Shown: piece after piece, positions 34,401 to 42,737 of the stretch | How the letters are laid out: every line of letters starts with the position of its first letter | Numbering within the stretch: position 1 is the stretch's first letter | Origin: an uncultured Alphaproteobacteria bacterium | GTDB lineage: Bacteria; Pseudomonadota; Alphaproteobacteria; RF32; CAG-239 | Direction: 5' to 3' | Length of the DNA: 52,047 nucleotides | NCBI GenBank assembly: GCA_947588275.1 | Contig: CANPYJ010000008.1 | Span: 1 to 52,047 of the forward strand | Notes under the pieces: model-generated | Databases searched by the model: none | What the model was told of the DNA's origin: nothing | The model's input: the letters and a program-made list of their open reading frames with translations, nothing else | Translations under genes and position numbers: made by a program

Positions 34401-34702
34401 ATTGGGCGCGTGCTGCCACCAAATGGGCGGGCGACAAGGCGATGGCTCCGGTCAAATGGGGACGCGACGTGGCCTTATATCAGGGCGGTCAAAAACTCAA
34501 AAGCGGAATCGGCAAAGGCATGGGCAAGTTGCGCAGCGCATTTGGCGGCAAAAAAGACGGCGGCCCAAAAGCCGGCGCGTCATCCGACGGCAAAAAAGAA
34601 GGCGCGTCATCCGGCGGTCAGGAAGAAAACTCCGGCGGCGCTGTTTTGAACGAAGGCGAAGCTCCAAACTCGCCTGAGGCCACTATCAACGAAGGCGAAT
34701 AG
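31454..34702 (+). CDS. DotA/TraY- or VirB6-like polytopic protein with an inserted CHAP-like periplasmic domain
   Basis: A 1082-residue protein. A signal peptide (to ~residue 45) precedes a Cys-rich, charged periplasmic region (46-295). Two or three membrane helices lie at ~322-395. A ~390-residue loop follows, then helices at ~800-885 and ~938-957, and a basic Gly/Lys-rich cytoplasmic tail (~980-1082). A signal peptide plus a huge periplasmic loop matches DotA/TraY of type IVB secretion systems; VirB6/TrbL is the other option. The loop contains 'GGNTAYCQAAIVAGM' (Cys542), 'LNVGDTIYYHKV' and 'SGYHAVTYAGGG' (His636) then 'FNGDSEG', the order of a CHAP-type cysteine peptidase. Cys clusters at ~503-515 suggest disulfides. 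Next gene starts 15 bases later. Confidence 0.7.
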   Translation: MERETITESLKSALQHTLSNLSAFKTAVFFSAAMLFLTSSVSQAADLPQCPEASIQKPTPVSQRCQCGKDELTTYLRGDDWKHAGGVCEVGQYCILKLSPATDQSQYSHTNYSCSNDKPMTNLAKKDAVAKYAKEQGWEKQEIDPEIESLLEDIKNRTDYASVNWFKDRFGKEHKPSGKQEAKNLKSTFEKMSDWSDPENLTQASSRSDDKAKDVRKWTDDLLQKGAINEAERDKLVQYADKMLSENLNNLEESLNEIERKDEARKTNEVQLDVAANLYGSECPTSDIVRAKYQAGCWSCLVVEKLTSSFLRAASGAYGLAQKAGLVVLGLGSVLWLLLWGLRNVSSLAQLEPGNILNELIKFGFKVALAYIGIALGMKVVGTYFINPMMGMGAKIAEVFWEPEKIAPYTEEYIWEDEVVTAAQEAAMTAQIAENNKKLLENNKTGGSGQAAVVVPGSGSGKAELLVQPQPYAYDSTEELVQDIQKALITVLRKQLGEIKNSCGGSCGSCRYASCKNAGHQSYVSSIHKAAKSGFGGNTAYCQAAIVAGMNKLTEMIGGDATTVLSGVGANCAAGLNLGVKKNAFTVSSIDGGNVTLCRNGKLVPQTLNVGDTIYYHKVTTSEGSSQKMGATSGYHAVTYAGGGQAISFNGDSEGSVCNSYYYNVEGRVLCVSCLIRDKLKKNPALAKGINQSGLKSLAQGYGNFTLRNYNGSVYSNSNISGDFGTGGNSSVPMVTIEKIAYSGPTDIMSKEVMNSILGATAAIGDITSENMVLGDVIMCYAGLANGGAWANFGGIVITNFWMWMKGAFIWVTGMLLTLSFCYYLLDLSFKIGIAVVALPICMGLWPFELTKDKLSVCISMIARGAALFAFLAMTTTYTVMLTDAVFSYEDIESETGEVVKQSPDAPSGLARLYEAADSAASGVKNEDDIEYINQKMEFFSVTFILLLFAFLYSYKLVENTSSQIVDKFFSDKALGGQSPMHNWARAATKWAGDKAMAPVKWGRDVALYQGGQKLKSGIGKGMGKLRSAFGGKKDGGPKAGASSDGKKEGASSGGQEENSGGAVLNEGEAPNSPEATINEGE

Positions 34703-34717
34703 GGTAAGCGTGCGGAT

Positions 34718-37009
34718 ATGACAAAAGCAAGCAACATTCTCAAAACAATTTGCCAAATCGGCGCCCGAAGCGTGGTGTTGCTGATTTTGGTCGGCGGCTT
34801 GTGTCTTCCTGCCGTTTCCGTGCACGCGCAGAACAGCGGCTATGTCCCCTCGTATAGGTATAGTAGCCTTAATAGCCATAGCAACAGCACCAGCAACGAA
34901 TTGAGCGGGTGTCATGTCAAATGCGGCGTATCGTGCTATTATAAGGAAGTCGAAAACTGCACGTTTTGCCCGTTGATGGCCACGGTTTTCAATGCCGCCA
35001 GCAACGTAACCGCGCTGGCTGTCAATACTTTTTCCGGCTCCATAAACAAAGTGGTGATTATCGGATTTGCGTTGTGGTTGGCGTTCAAGGTGTTAGCCTT
35101 TGTTTCCTCAATAGAAGTGCGCGATCTCAAAGATTTGGTGCAGGAGCTTCTGGTACAGGGCTTTGTTGTGGCGATTGTGGTTGCCCTCTTAAGCGGCGGC
35201 GTCCTGAGTTTTTATAATCTTGCATTGGCGCCGGTCTACAACACCGGACAACGCTTGGCGCAAACTATAATTATGCCTGAAAAAGTGGCCGTCGGCGCCA
35301 GCGGTTTGCAAAACATCCAAATTGATGATAAAAATCCTGCCGCCATTCAGGCATGCACCGGCCAAACCGGCGTGCTGGAAATCGCGTCCGGTTTGCCCAA
35401 ATCTATGGGTGACAACATCATTTGCACCATGACGCTGATGCAAAACCGTATTGCCAAGGTCAAAGCGCTGGGGTCGGCGAGCTTGTGCTATTCTTGGGAC
35501 AGAGGGTTTTTCATCATTCCGCATTTGGCGTATTTTTTCATTGGCCTCGGGTTGTGGGTGGGCGCCGTAGTCATGATGGTGTCGATTCCGTTTACGATGG
35601 TGGATTCAATCTTCCAATTGGCGGTGGCCGGCGCGTTGCTGCCGTTTGGCATTGGTTCCTACGCGTTTAAAGTCACCCGCAAGTATTCCGGCAAAATTTG
35701 GGAGACTTTCCTCAACTCGACCATTGCCTTTGTCTTTGTCACTCTCACCGCGCTGATGCTGGTGGTGGCTTTTGAAAACATATTGCTTGCAAACACCGGA
35801 CATATTGACGCCTTGTCCGAAGACTATAACATATCGGAGATTTTGGTTGAACTTCCGTGGTTTTCGGTCAAATTTTTGGAACTGGTGTTCGTGATGATTT
35901 TGGTATGGTCCGTGCTCAAGGCGTCGCTTCAGTTTTCAGGCGAGTTTGCCAGTTCGATCAGTTCCACCTCCATTGGTTCCAATATCGGCACTATGGCCGC
36001 TTCGGCCAGCAAAGGTATGGCTACCAAGATAGCCAAGCCGGTTGTCTCGGCCGCGGCGTCGGAGAGTTGGCGTCTTACCAAAGCGGCGGCGGTGGTGCCG
36101 GTGCACTATGCCCGCCGTGCCATAGCTAACCGTCAGGGGCGGCGCGCTATGGAAAAAGGCACGTTTGACGCGGCCACCGGACTTTATACCTATCAGCAGG
36201 GCAACAAGATAATTAAGGCGCGCAAGTCGGCCGATGGCAAAATGCATGTTGAGAAGTCCAAAGTCAAGGCCAACAAAGACGGGTCTCAGAGCGTCAAGAA
36301 CAAAATCCGCAATGAAGACTTTACCATCACCATGTCCGAAAAACGCGATGCCAACGGCAATGTCATCGGATTTGATCAGGATTTCAGTTTTAACAGCAGC
36401 GCTGCCAAGGAGCTGCTGAACGAAGACGGTTCTCTCAACGGCGAAAAAATGACCAATCTGCTTAACAAATATAAGGACGACGAGCTGACACAGATTATGA
36501 TTCTGAAAACGCTCAACGCTCAGCGGATGGAAAACATCGGCGGCAAAATCCGTTCCGGCCGCAATATCAAGGAGCAAAGGCTGCTCCGTGACGGCAACGG
36601 CAATGCCGTCGGTTACGAAGAAATCGGTATGGACGGCACCGTTACCCGTTCGCAAATACAGATTGGCGCCGCCAACAACAGAGGTCGCCGTCGCGTCATG
36701 ACCTCGTTTATGACCGTTGATAAGAACGGCCGCGGTGTCGAACTCCAATCCGATGGTATCGTAAATGCCAAAAAGACCTTCCGGACGGCTGACGGTACCG
36801 CCGGCGGCCAGATTGACCAAAAGAGCGTTCGTTCCGCGTCCGCATTGAGCGCATATTATGAGAGCTTTGTTCAAAGCAAACGCGGCGGCTATGTCAAAAA
36901 CGCCATGCAAGACAGCATGTTTGCGGGCGAAGAAGGCGAAAAGTTCAAAGAGGATGCGTTGTCCGAACGCTCTTCAAGCTCAATATACGAGTTCAAAAAA
37001 TATCACTAA
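34718..37009 (+). CDS. Second DotA/TraY- or VirB6/TrbL-like polytopic protein
   Basis: A 763-residue protein. Signal peptide to ~residue 37 ('SVHA'), then a Ser/Cys-rich periplasmic segment with five Cys (65-84). Helices at ~110-129 and 147-170, a ~90-residue loop, helices at ~264-286, 295-312, 330-352 and 384-402, then a ~360-residue cytoplasmic, charged C-terminal region. The plan and the short Cys-aromatic motif before the first helix match the upstream 1082-residue protein but without the CHAP-like insert, so the two look like paralogues. Probable subunit of an inner-membrane export channel. The gene follows by 15 bases and shares the transcript. Confidence 0.7.
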   Translation: MTKASNILKTICQIGARSVVLLILVGGLCLPAVSVHAQNSGYVPSYRYSSLNSHSNSTSNELSGCHVKCGVSCYYKEVENCTFCPLMATVFNAASNVTALAVNTFSGSINKVVIIGFALWLAFKVLAFVSSIEVRDLKDLVQELLVQGFVVAIVVALLSGGVLSFYNLALAPVYNTGQRLAQTIIMPEKVAVGASGLQNIQIDDKNPAAIQACTGQTGVLEIASGLPKSMGDNIICTMTLMQNRIAKVKALGSASLCYSWDRGFFIIPHLAYFFIGLGLWVGAVVMMVSIPFTMVDSIFQLAVAGALLPFGIGSYAFKVTRKYSGKIWETFLNSTIAFVFVTLTALMLVVAFENILLANTGHIDALSEDYNISEILVELPWFSVKFLELVFVMILVWSVLKASLQFSGEFASSISSTSIGSNIGTMAASASKGMATKIAKPVVSAAASESWRLTKAAAVVPVHYARRAIANRQGRRAMEKGTFDAATGLYTYQQGNKIIKARKSADGKMHVEKSKVKANKDGSQSVKNKIRNEDFTITMSEKRDANGNVIGFDQDFSFNSSAAKELLNEDGSLNGEKMTNLLNKYKDDELTQIMILKTLNAQRMENIGGKIRSGRNIKEQRLLRDGNGNAVGYEEIGMDGTVTRSQIQIGAANNRGRRRVMTSFMTVDKNGRGVELQSDGIVNAKKTFRTADGTAGGQIDQKSVRSASALSAYYESFVQSKRGGYVKNAMQDSMFAGEEGEKFKEDALSERSSSSIYEFKKYH

Positions 37010-37111
37010 CGTAATAAAATCGGACTCGAAAAAGCAATTAATATATGTTGCAAAAATGTGAAAATTTTGCGTAATCTGCCGGATTTAATAGATTAGAAAC
37101 TTTTTTTGTGC

Positions 37112-37142
37112 TATACTGAAGCTATACGTAACAGATTCAGGA
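37112..37142 (+). promoter_or_regulatory. Possible promoter and Shine-Dalgarno region for the PilM-like gene
   Basis: TATACT (37112-37117) is a good -10, but the -35 position reads TAGATT. CTATACGTA follows at 37122-37130, the same 9-mer as in the promoter at 12361-12369. AGGA (37139-37142) lies 9 bases before the ATG at 37152. Confidence 0.35.
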
Positions 37143-37151
37143 TACGTGCAG

Positions 37152-37859
37152 ATGTATGTTTGGGTAATATTGGCAACTTTTTTGGCGATGATTGCGTCCT
37201 ACACGCTGACTATTCGTCCGGATGCCCGCGAGATTACGATTGAACCGCTGGCCGAGGCGGCATTGGGGCGGATTGTGGCGCAACACAAAGCCGCCGAAAG
37301 ATATGCCCTTTATCATCGTTATCCGCACATGACGCATCACAATTACCGCACCGTAGAATATGTGCCGGGGTTGTTGTCGGATGCCGAATTGCAGCCGGAA
37401 ATGCCGATCGGCTATAATCTCGACAACACCTACCGGTCCAAAATTTTCTGTCTCAGCACCGATTATAAGACTTCGCTTACAATGTCGCCCGGAGGCAGCA
37501 ATCCGTGCGATGACAACGAGCAAAACATGATGGTGACCTATGGCGCCATCCCGCAGCGTTGGCTGAGTCTCAATGATACCACGGTTCCGTCCACCGATTT
37601 GCTCAATGCCATGGGACGTTTGGTTGCGTCGTCTGAAGGGTTTGGGTATATAGCGCGAACCGATAAGACTTCTGATCCGTACAATCCGTCCGGTTCGTCC
37701 GTGCAGATTGTCAACAACAGTCTGTTGGTTTATCATGACGATACCAATGAGATTGTTCATCATTATTTGCCGGCACCGATTGTTAATGACAATGATTTTC
37801 GGTCTGTGTGCAATCTGGACTCCGGCAAAGGTTGTTTGGTTTATGTCAGTACTATTTAG
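37152..37859 (+). CDS. PilM-like pilus accessory protein
   Basis: A 235-residue protein with an N-terminal membrane helix (~residues 1-18) and a periplasmic remainder. An N-terminal helix followed by a segment like 'RIVAQHKAAERYALYH' recalls PilM of the R64 thin pilus operon, which is shorter (~145 residues). The C-terminal end 'LLVYHDDTNEIVHHYLPAP' is well ordered. Start chosen at ATG 37152 because AGGA is 9 bases upstream; a GTG at 37146 in frame is the alternative. The PilV-like gene begins 11 bases after the stop. The PilM assignment rests on general resemblance and on the neighbour. Confidence 0.5.
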   Translation: MYVWVILATFLAMIASYTLTIRPDAREITIEPLAEAALGRIVAQHKAAERYALYHRYPHMTHHNYRTVEYVPGLLSDAELQPEMPIGYNLDNTYRSKIFCLSTDYKTSLTMSPGGSNPCDDNEQNMMVTYGAIPQRWLSLNDTTVPSTDLLNAMGRLVASSEGFGYIARTDKTSDPYNPSGSSVQIVNNSLLVYHDDTNEIVHHYLPAPIVNDNDFRSVCNLDSGKGCLVYVSTI

Positions 37860-37870
37860 GGGGAATGCTC

Positions 37871-40800
37871 ATGAAAAACAAGATGAAAAAGCTTTCAGAG
37901 CAGGGTAGTATGATGGTTGAAGCCTTGGCTATGCTGGGGCTGATTACGATGGTGACGCCGATTTTGTACAAAAAAGCGGCCGAGCGCACCACCGAGTTGC
38001 AGGACATCAATGCCGCAACCCAACTGCGCACACTTTCCGGCGCTCTGGACAGTTATATCAAAGACAACTACGGCACCATTTCTGAAGGTGCGGCCGTTCA
38101 GTCGGTGAGCAGCTCGGACATTGAGCCTTATCTGCCGTACAATTTCAACCTCAACGCCTCAAAATTGTTTGACCAATACAAATTTGCCCTCCATAATCGG
38201 GTTATCGGTGAGGGCGATACCAGACACTCGGCTATCACCGGTTTGGTTTTGGCGCCCACGCTCGGTGAACTGCCGATGATTCGCGCTTCCAAAATTGCCT
38301 CTATGGTCGGCGCCAACGGCGGCGTGGTGCAAAACGGCGTCGTTCAGGGTGTTCAGGGCGGGTGGAAATCGCCTTTGTCTGAGTTCAACCTCGGCGGCAA
38401 TGTCGATGACGGTTCGTTGGCCATGTCGTCGGTTCATGCCGTCACCACGGCGGGTGTTGCCGACTTGAGCCATGTTCTGTTTCGCGACAACAGCCGTGGC
38501 ATCAACTTCAACACGATGTCTACCACGCTGTATATGGGCGGTGAAGATTTGGCCGACGTGACCAATTTGATAGCCAAAGAAGGCAACATGTATTTGCTCA
38601 ACGGCACCACCAACGTTGGTAAATCCGGCGCGCCGCAAGACTTGTATGTATGGGGCGATGCCAATATCAAAAATAACCTTAACGTTGACAAAGACGCCAA
38701 CATCACCGGCACTTTGACGGCCGGCGCGGCCAATATTTTACAGGATTTGCACGTCGGCGGCGATACCACAATGGACGGCAACCTGACGGTGGCGAAGAAA
38801 CTGGAGGTACATGGCGGCGCCACGATTGACGGCGGCGATATTCAGCTTGGTGACAGCAGTCACAATGTCAAGATAGACGGCAACAATGTAGATATTAATG
38901 CGCAAAACAATCTCAATATGTCCGGCGACAACGTTAACGTAACCGCGCAAAATGACCTGCACATGAAAAGCGAAAACGGCGATGTTTACGTTGAAGCGCC
39001 TCACGGCGACCTTAATATGTACGGCGACAATGTTAACGTAACCGCGCAAAATGACCTGCATATGAAAAGCGAAAACGGCGATATTTACATGACGACGCCG
39101 AACGGGGACGTCAATATCAACGATGTTCACATTACCAACGAAGGCGATATTGTTTTGCCGCCCGGAGGTGAAGTTGTCTTACAGCCTGAAAAACCCGGAG
39201 ACCCGACAGGTTTTCATGCCGACTATATACACGCTCACCGCGGTTTGGGTGCCGGCGGCGGCAATATGAATGATGCCAGCCGTCGCACTGATGGTGGCAA
39301 TTTCAACTTTTGGGCGACAGACAGTATCGTTCATGTCAAAAATCCGAACTTTGTGGTCGGTTCGACAGATGTCGCAAGCGGACGCTTGGGTGTGACCAGC
39401 AGTGAAACTTACATGAGAAACGGTTCGTCTAAAGTTTCGGTTACTACTGATGAGACCGAAATTGTCGGCAGTAAAAACATTGAGGCCTATGCGCCGACCG
39501 TTAATTTGTATGAATCGGGTGATAAGTCAGGCTTGTTTATAGACAAGAACAAGATGACTTTGCAAAACAATGCCGGCGGCAACCCAACTGCGGAAGTCTA
39601 TTTGGACGACACCAAACTGCAGCTTGGAGCCAAACCGTCCAGAAGTACCGCCAGATCTTTTATAGAACTCACCAACTTGATTAAAATGAGCAGCAAGAAC
39701 ATTGGCGCGGATGAAGAAAACCTCATCTTTGGGCAAGATTTGCCTGAAATCGGCACCACAGACTGGAACAACGAAGTCAAAAAAGAGATTCGAACTTCCG
39801 GAGTTCGGGTAAATCGCCGCGGCATTGTCCAGTTGCCGCGCGGAACTTACAACAGCGGCGACAACACGGTCGGCAAGCAAGAAACGGCGGGCTATGCCAA
39901 GTTAGATCGTATTTTGTCCAATAAAGAGTTGGAAAGTGACGCTTTGCCGTCTGCGCCGTCCAAAAAATATGATGCTTATCAGGTTAATCCGGCCTATACT
40001 TCGGTGATGCACGACATCAAGCTCACTACCCGCGGCGGCGCGCGTCTGAGCGACATTTTGCCGGACTTCATCAATAAAGGCATCTATGTGTTGGATAATA
40101 CTTATAAGGAGACCGGCTGGGATTGGGGCGGCAACGTAACCAACATCGGATCCAACGGTACTCCTGTCGGTACGGGTCTGCCCGGTGAATGCTCCTCTTC
40201 AGACGGCTATTGCACCGCATCGCCTTGGCTCGGCGTGGTGCCGACGCCGCTTTGTCCTCCCGGATATTCAAAAGTCATCACCATCAACCCAGTGCGTTGG
40301 AAAATGGCTGACACGTTCCATGCCAAAGTCGGCGAACCGCCAACAAGCGGAAGTTATGGTGAAAAGTTCAGAAATTATTTTGAACCGGTGTATGATCCGA
40401 GAGACGCTTTTTCCGGATTTGAACTGGAATATGCGGACGGCACTGTGGGCACGCACACGCACGAAGTGAAAAGCTTTGGCACGATGCTGACTTATCAGAC
40501 CAACACGTGGCTCAACACTACGGTTGACAAAATCAGCAACGGCGGCGTGTTTAAAGGCTGGAGCGCCATTATGGGCTTTTTGTACGACGGCAATTTATAT
40601 TCGTCGGTATATTCCGGCGCCGCGGGCAAGATTATATGGAATCTGTTTCCCGTCTATCAACAGGAATTGTCGGCCATTGCCAATGTCTATTGTTATTTTG
40701 AGCGCCGTCCGTCGGGGGTGCGTCCGAACTTCGTCGATGGCCTGAACTGGAACTCGGCCTTGGTCGATACCAAAGATCAGTTGACCTCTTTCCGCTCCGG

Positions 40801-40882
40801 AATAGACAACTCGTCCAAAGCCAACAGCGCCTATACCAATCGCCTGAACGATCCGACGCTGGGCTACGACGATGTCTGGTAA
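37871..40882 (+). CDS. PilV-like type IVB prepilin with long repetitive stalk and C-terminal domain
   Basis: A 1003-residue protein. N terminus: a short basic leader ending in Gly, then 'SMMVEALAMLGLI' with Glu at +5, the class of prepilin cut by a prepilin peptidase. Residues to ~250 resemble the constant region of R64 PilV ('RTLSGALDSYIKDNYGT', 'GANGGVV', 'GGWKSPLSEF', 'LSHVLFRDN', 'MGGEDL'). Residues ~255-450 are short repeats such as 'GDNVNVTAQNDLHMKSENGD', likely a beta-helical stalk. The C-terminal ~300 residues hold Cys pairs and 'CPPGYSKVITINP'. PilV proteins sit at the pilus tip and choose the partner cell. The ATG at 37871 (another at 37865) follows TAGGGGGA. No shufflon or recombinase is seen. 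Confidence 0.75.
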   Translation: MKNKMKKLSEQGSMMVEALAMLGLITMVTPILYKKAAERTTELQDINAATQLRTLSGALDSYIKDNYGTISEGAAVQSVSSSDIEPYLPYNFNLNASKLFDQYKFALHNRVIGEGDTRHSAITGLVLAPTLGELPMIRASKIASMVGANGGVVQNGVVQGVQGGWKSPLSEFNLGGNVDDGSLAMSSVHAVTTAGVADLSHVLFRDNSRGINFNTMSTTLYMGGEDLADVTNLIAKEGNMYLLNGTTNVGKSGAPQDLYVWGDANIKNNLNVDKDANITGTLTAGAANILQDLHVGGDTTMDGNLTVAKKLEVHGGATIDGGDIQLGDSSHNVKIDGNNVDINAQNNLNMSGDNVNVTAQNDLHMKSENGDVYVEAPHGDLNMYGDNVNVTAQNDLHMKSENGDIYMTTPNGDVNINDVHITNEGDIVLPPGGEVVLQPEKPGDPTGFHADYIHAHRGLGAGGGNMNDASRRTDGGNFNFWATDSIVHVKNPNFVVGSTDVASGRLGVTSSETYMRNGSSKVSVTTDETEIVGSKNIEAYAPTVNLYESGDKSGLFIDKNKMTLQNNAGGNPTAEVYLDDTKLQLGAKPSRSTARSFIELTNLIKMSSKNIGADEENLIFGQDLPEIGTTDWNNEVKKEIRTSGVRVNRRGIVQLPRGTYNSGDNTVGKQETAGYAKLDRILSNKELESDALPSAPSKKYDAYQVNPAYTSVMHDIKLTTRGGARLSDILPDFINKGIYVLDNTYKETGWDWGGNVTNIGSNGTPVGTGLPGECSSSDGYCTASPWLGVVPTPLCPPGYSKVITINPVRWKMADTFHAKVGEPPTSGSYGEKFRNYFEPVYDPRDAFSGFELEYADGTVGTHTHEVKSFGTMLTYQTNTWLNTTVDKISNGGVFKGWSAIMGFLYDGNLYSSVYSGAAGKIIWNLFPVYQQELSAIANVYCYFERRPSGVRPNFVDGLNWNSALVDTKDQLTSFRSGIDNSSKANSAYTNRLNDPTLGYDDVW
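38924..39088 (+). repeat. Two direct repeats of 66 bases, 99-base period
   Basis: Copies at 38924-38989 and 39023-39088 are nearly identical and differ at a few, mostly silent positions. They encode a 22-residue repeat of a 33-residue unit in the stalk of the PilV-like protein. Confidence 0.93.
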
Positions 40883-40910
40883 TCTTTGGAAAAAACGCAA
40901 AAAAAGCAAA

Positions 40911-40938
40911 AGAAGGGCAGTTTTGCCCTTCTTTTTTT
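40911..40938 (+). terminator. Rho-independent terminator after the PilV-like gene
   Basis: Stem GAAGGGCA / TGCCCTTC with a GTTT loop, then seven T bases, and an A-rich lead-in that makes it partly bidirectional. It closes block B. Confidence 0.93.
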
Positions 40939-41064
40939 GAGCGACGCCGCGGCCGGACGCAAACAAGCCTTAAACGGCCGATTGACGCGCGGGCTGTTGA
41001 TATCTTGAAATAAGATTTCACTAAACCGGATTTTTAAGTTAAACCATAAATAGGGGAAAACTGT

Positions 41065-41081
41065 GCCTGCCCAAAGCAGGC
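41065..41081 (+). promoter_or_regulatory. Hairpin in the fliF leader
   Basis: GCCTGC-CCAAA-GCAGGC, a 6-bp GC-rich stem ending 27 bases before fliF. No T tract follows, so it is not a terminator. I found no clear sigma-70 or sigma-54 promoter or complete CtrA box in the 225-base gap before fliF. Confidence 0.45.
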
Positions 41082-41108
41082 GCCGAATATGCTTGATTGG
41101 GGAATCCG

Positions 41109-42725
41109 GTGAATAATTTGTTTCAGACCTTAAGGAATATGTCACTTGGCCGGTTGGTTTCAATCGCCGCCATCTTGGTCTTTCTGATTAGTTTTTTTGT
41201 TTATTTGGGTGTGCAGATAAACAGCACCGATTATGGCGTTTTGTACACCGATTTGGAGCTTGAAGACGCCAAGCAAATCGTGGCTGAGCTCGAGTCGCAG
41301 AATGTGCGCTATAAGCTGACCAAAAACGGCACGGAGATTCAGGTGCCGGCGGAAGACGTCAACCGCATGCGGGTTAATACCGCGGCTTTGGCGCTGTCTT
41401 CCAAAGGGTCCAACGTCGGTTACGAGGTTTTTGACAACGCCGATACGCTCGGCACCACCAATTTTGTGCAAAACGTCAATCTGATTCGCGCTCTTGAGGG
41501 CGAGCTGGCGCGCACCATTCGCTCGGTTGACAATATTCGTTCGGCCCGCGTGCATTTGGTGATGCCCAAACGCGAGCTTTTTTCGCACGAGGAGCAAACC
41601 CCGAGTGCTTCGGTCGTCATCAAAACGGTCAACGGCCGGCTGGATGCGGCGGCGGTGCAGTCTGTTCAAAAACTGGTGGCGGCGGCCGTGCCCAAGCTTG
41701 AGGTCAAAAATGTGTCTATAGTCGACGCCGCGGGCAATTTGCTCACCGATTTTGATGAAGACGAGAGTGCCGACCTCAAAAATGCCCGCAATGAGGCCGC
41801 GCGCCTTGAACAGGAACGCAAACTGGCCGCCAAGGTCGAAGAACTGCTCGAAAAAAATGTCGGCCCCGGGCGCGCGCAGGCGCAGGTGACCATTGAAATG
41901 GACTTTGACGAAGTCGTCACCAACGAAGAAATCTATGATCCGGATGGGCAGGTTGTCCGCTCTCAGGCCACCGTTACCGAGCAGGGAACCTCGGGCGAGC
42001 AGTCGCAGCCGGTGACCGTGGCGCAAAATATTCCCAACGGTGACACTATCACCACCAACAGCGGCCTTTTTGAGCAAAAATCCAAGGTCGAAGAAACCGT
42101 TAATTACGAAATTTCCAAGATTATCCGCAACAAAGTTAAAAACACCGGCATAATCAAACGTCTGACCGTGGCCGTGATTGTCGACGGCGTTTATGAAAAA
42201 AACGCTGATGGCGAAGAAGTCTATCGCCCGCGCACCGAGGAAGAAATGGAAAAAATCAGCGCGCTGGTACGCTCGGCCGTCGGGTTTGATGCCAACCGCG
42301 GCGATATGGTCGAGGTTGAAAATATGCGTTTTGCCACGACTGCGCCGCAGGTCGAGGAAACCGCCGAAATCCTCTATATGGGCTTTACCAAGAGTGAACT
42401 TTTGCGCATTGTCGAAGGGGTGGGGGTTGCAATCATCGCAATATTGGTTATCTTGCTGGTTGTTCGTCCGCTCATCAACAACGCGTTTGAGCCCTCGTCC
42501 AAAGGCGAAACCGACAAACTCTTGGGCGCCGGCAGTGATGACAACCTGTTGTTGTCAAACTTCCTGAATGACGCCGACGAAAATTCCGACGAATTGGTCA
42601 ACCTCAACAAAGTGGACGGGCGGGTTAAGGTTTCGTCGCTCAAAAAACTTAATAATCTGGTTGAAAAAAATCCGGATGCCGCGGTCAATGTACTGCGCTC
42701 ATGGCTGTATAACAACGATATGTAA
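41109..42725 (+). CDS. fliF: Flagellar MS-ring protein FliF
   Basis: A 538-residue membrane protein that forms the MS ring, the first flagellar structure built in the inner membrane. N-terminal membrane helix at ~17-39, periplasmic ring-building domains (~45-430, with 'ELESQNVRYKL' and 'RVHLVMPKRELF'), a second helix near residue 440-460, and a C-terminal cytoplasmic tail that binds FliG. Start chosen as GTG 41109 because GGGGAA lies 5 bases before it. TTG 41097 and ATG 41139 are in-frame alternatives. First gene of a tight flagellar operon. Confidence 0.95.
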   Translation: MNNLFQTLRNMSLGRLVSIAAILVFLISFFVYLGVQINSTDYGVLYTDLELEDAKQIVAELESQNVRYKLTKNGTEIQVPAEDVNRMRVNTAALALSSKGSNVGYEVFDNADTLGTTNFVQNVNLIRALEGELARTIRSVDNIRSARVHLVMPKRELFSHEEQTPSASVVIKTVNGRLDAAAVQSVQKLVAAAVPKLEVKNVSIVDAAGNLLTDFDEDESADLKNARNEAARLEQERKLAAKVEELLEKNVGPGRAQAQVTIEMDFDEVVTNEEIYDPDGQVVRSQATVTEQGTSGEQSQPVTVAQNIPNGDTITTNSGLFEQKSKVEETVNYEISKIIRNKVKNTGIIKRLTVAVIVDGVYEKNADGEEVYRPRTEEEMEKISALVRSAVGFDANRGDMVEVENMRFATTAPQVEETAEILYMGFTKSELLRIVEGVGVAIIAILVILLVVRPLINNAFEPSSKGETDKLLGAGSDDNLLLSNFLNDADENSDELVNLNKVDGRVKVSSLKKLNNLVEKNPDAAVNVLRSWLYNNDM

Positions 42726-42737
42726 TGGGAGCCTGAT

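Noticed and set aside
38924..39088. CRISPR-like array
   Set aside because: Only two long copies, in frame inside a coding sequence, with codon-level differences.
37871..40882. Shufflon recombination sites in the PilV-like gene
   Set aside because: I saw direct repeats in the stalk but no inverted repeats at the C-terminal border and no recombinase gene nearby.
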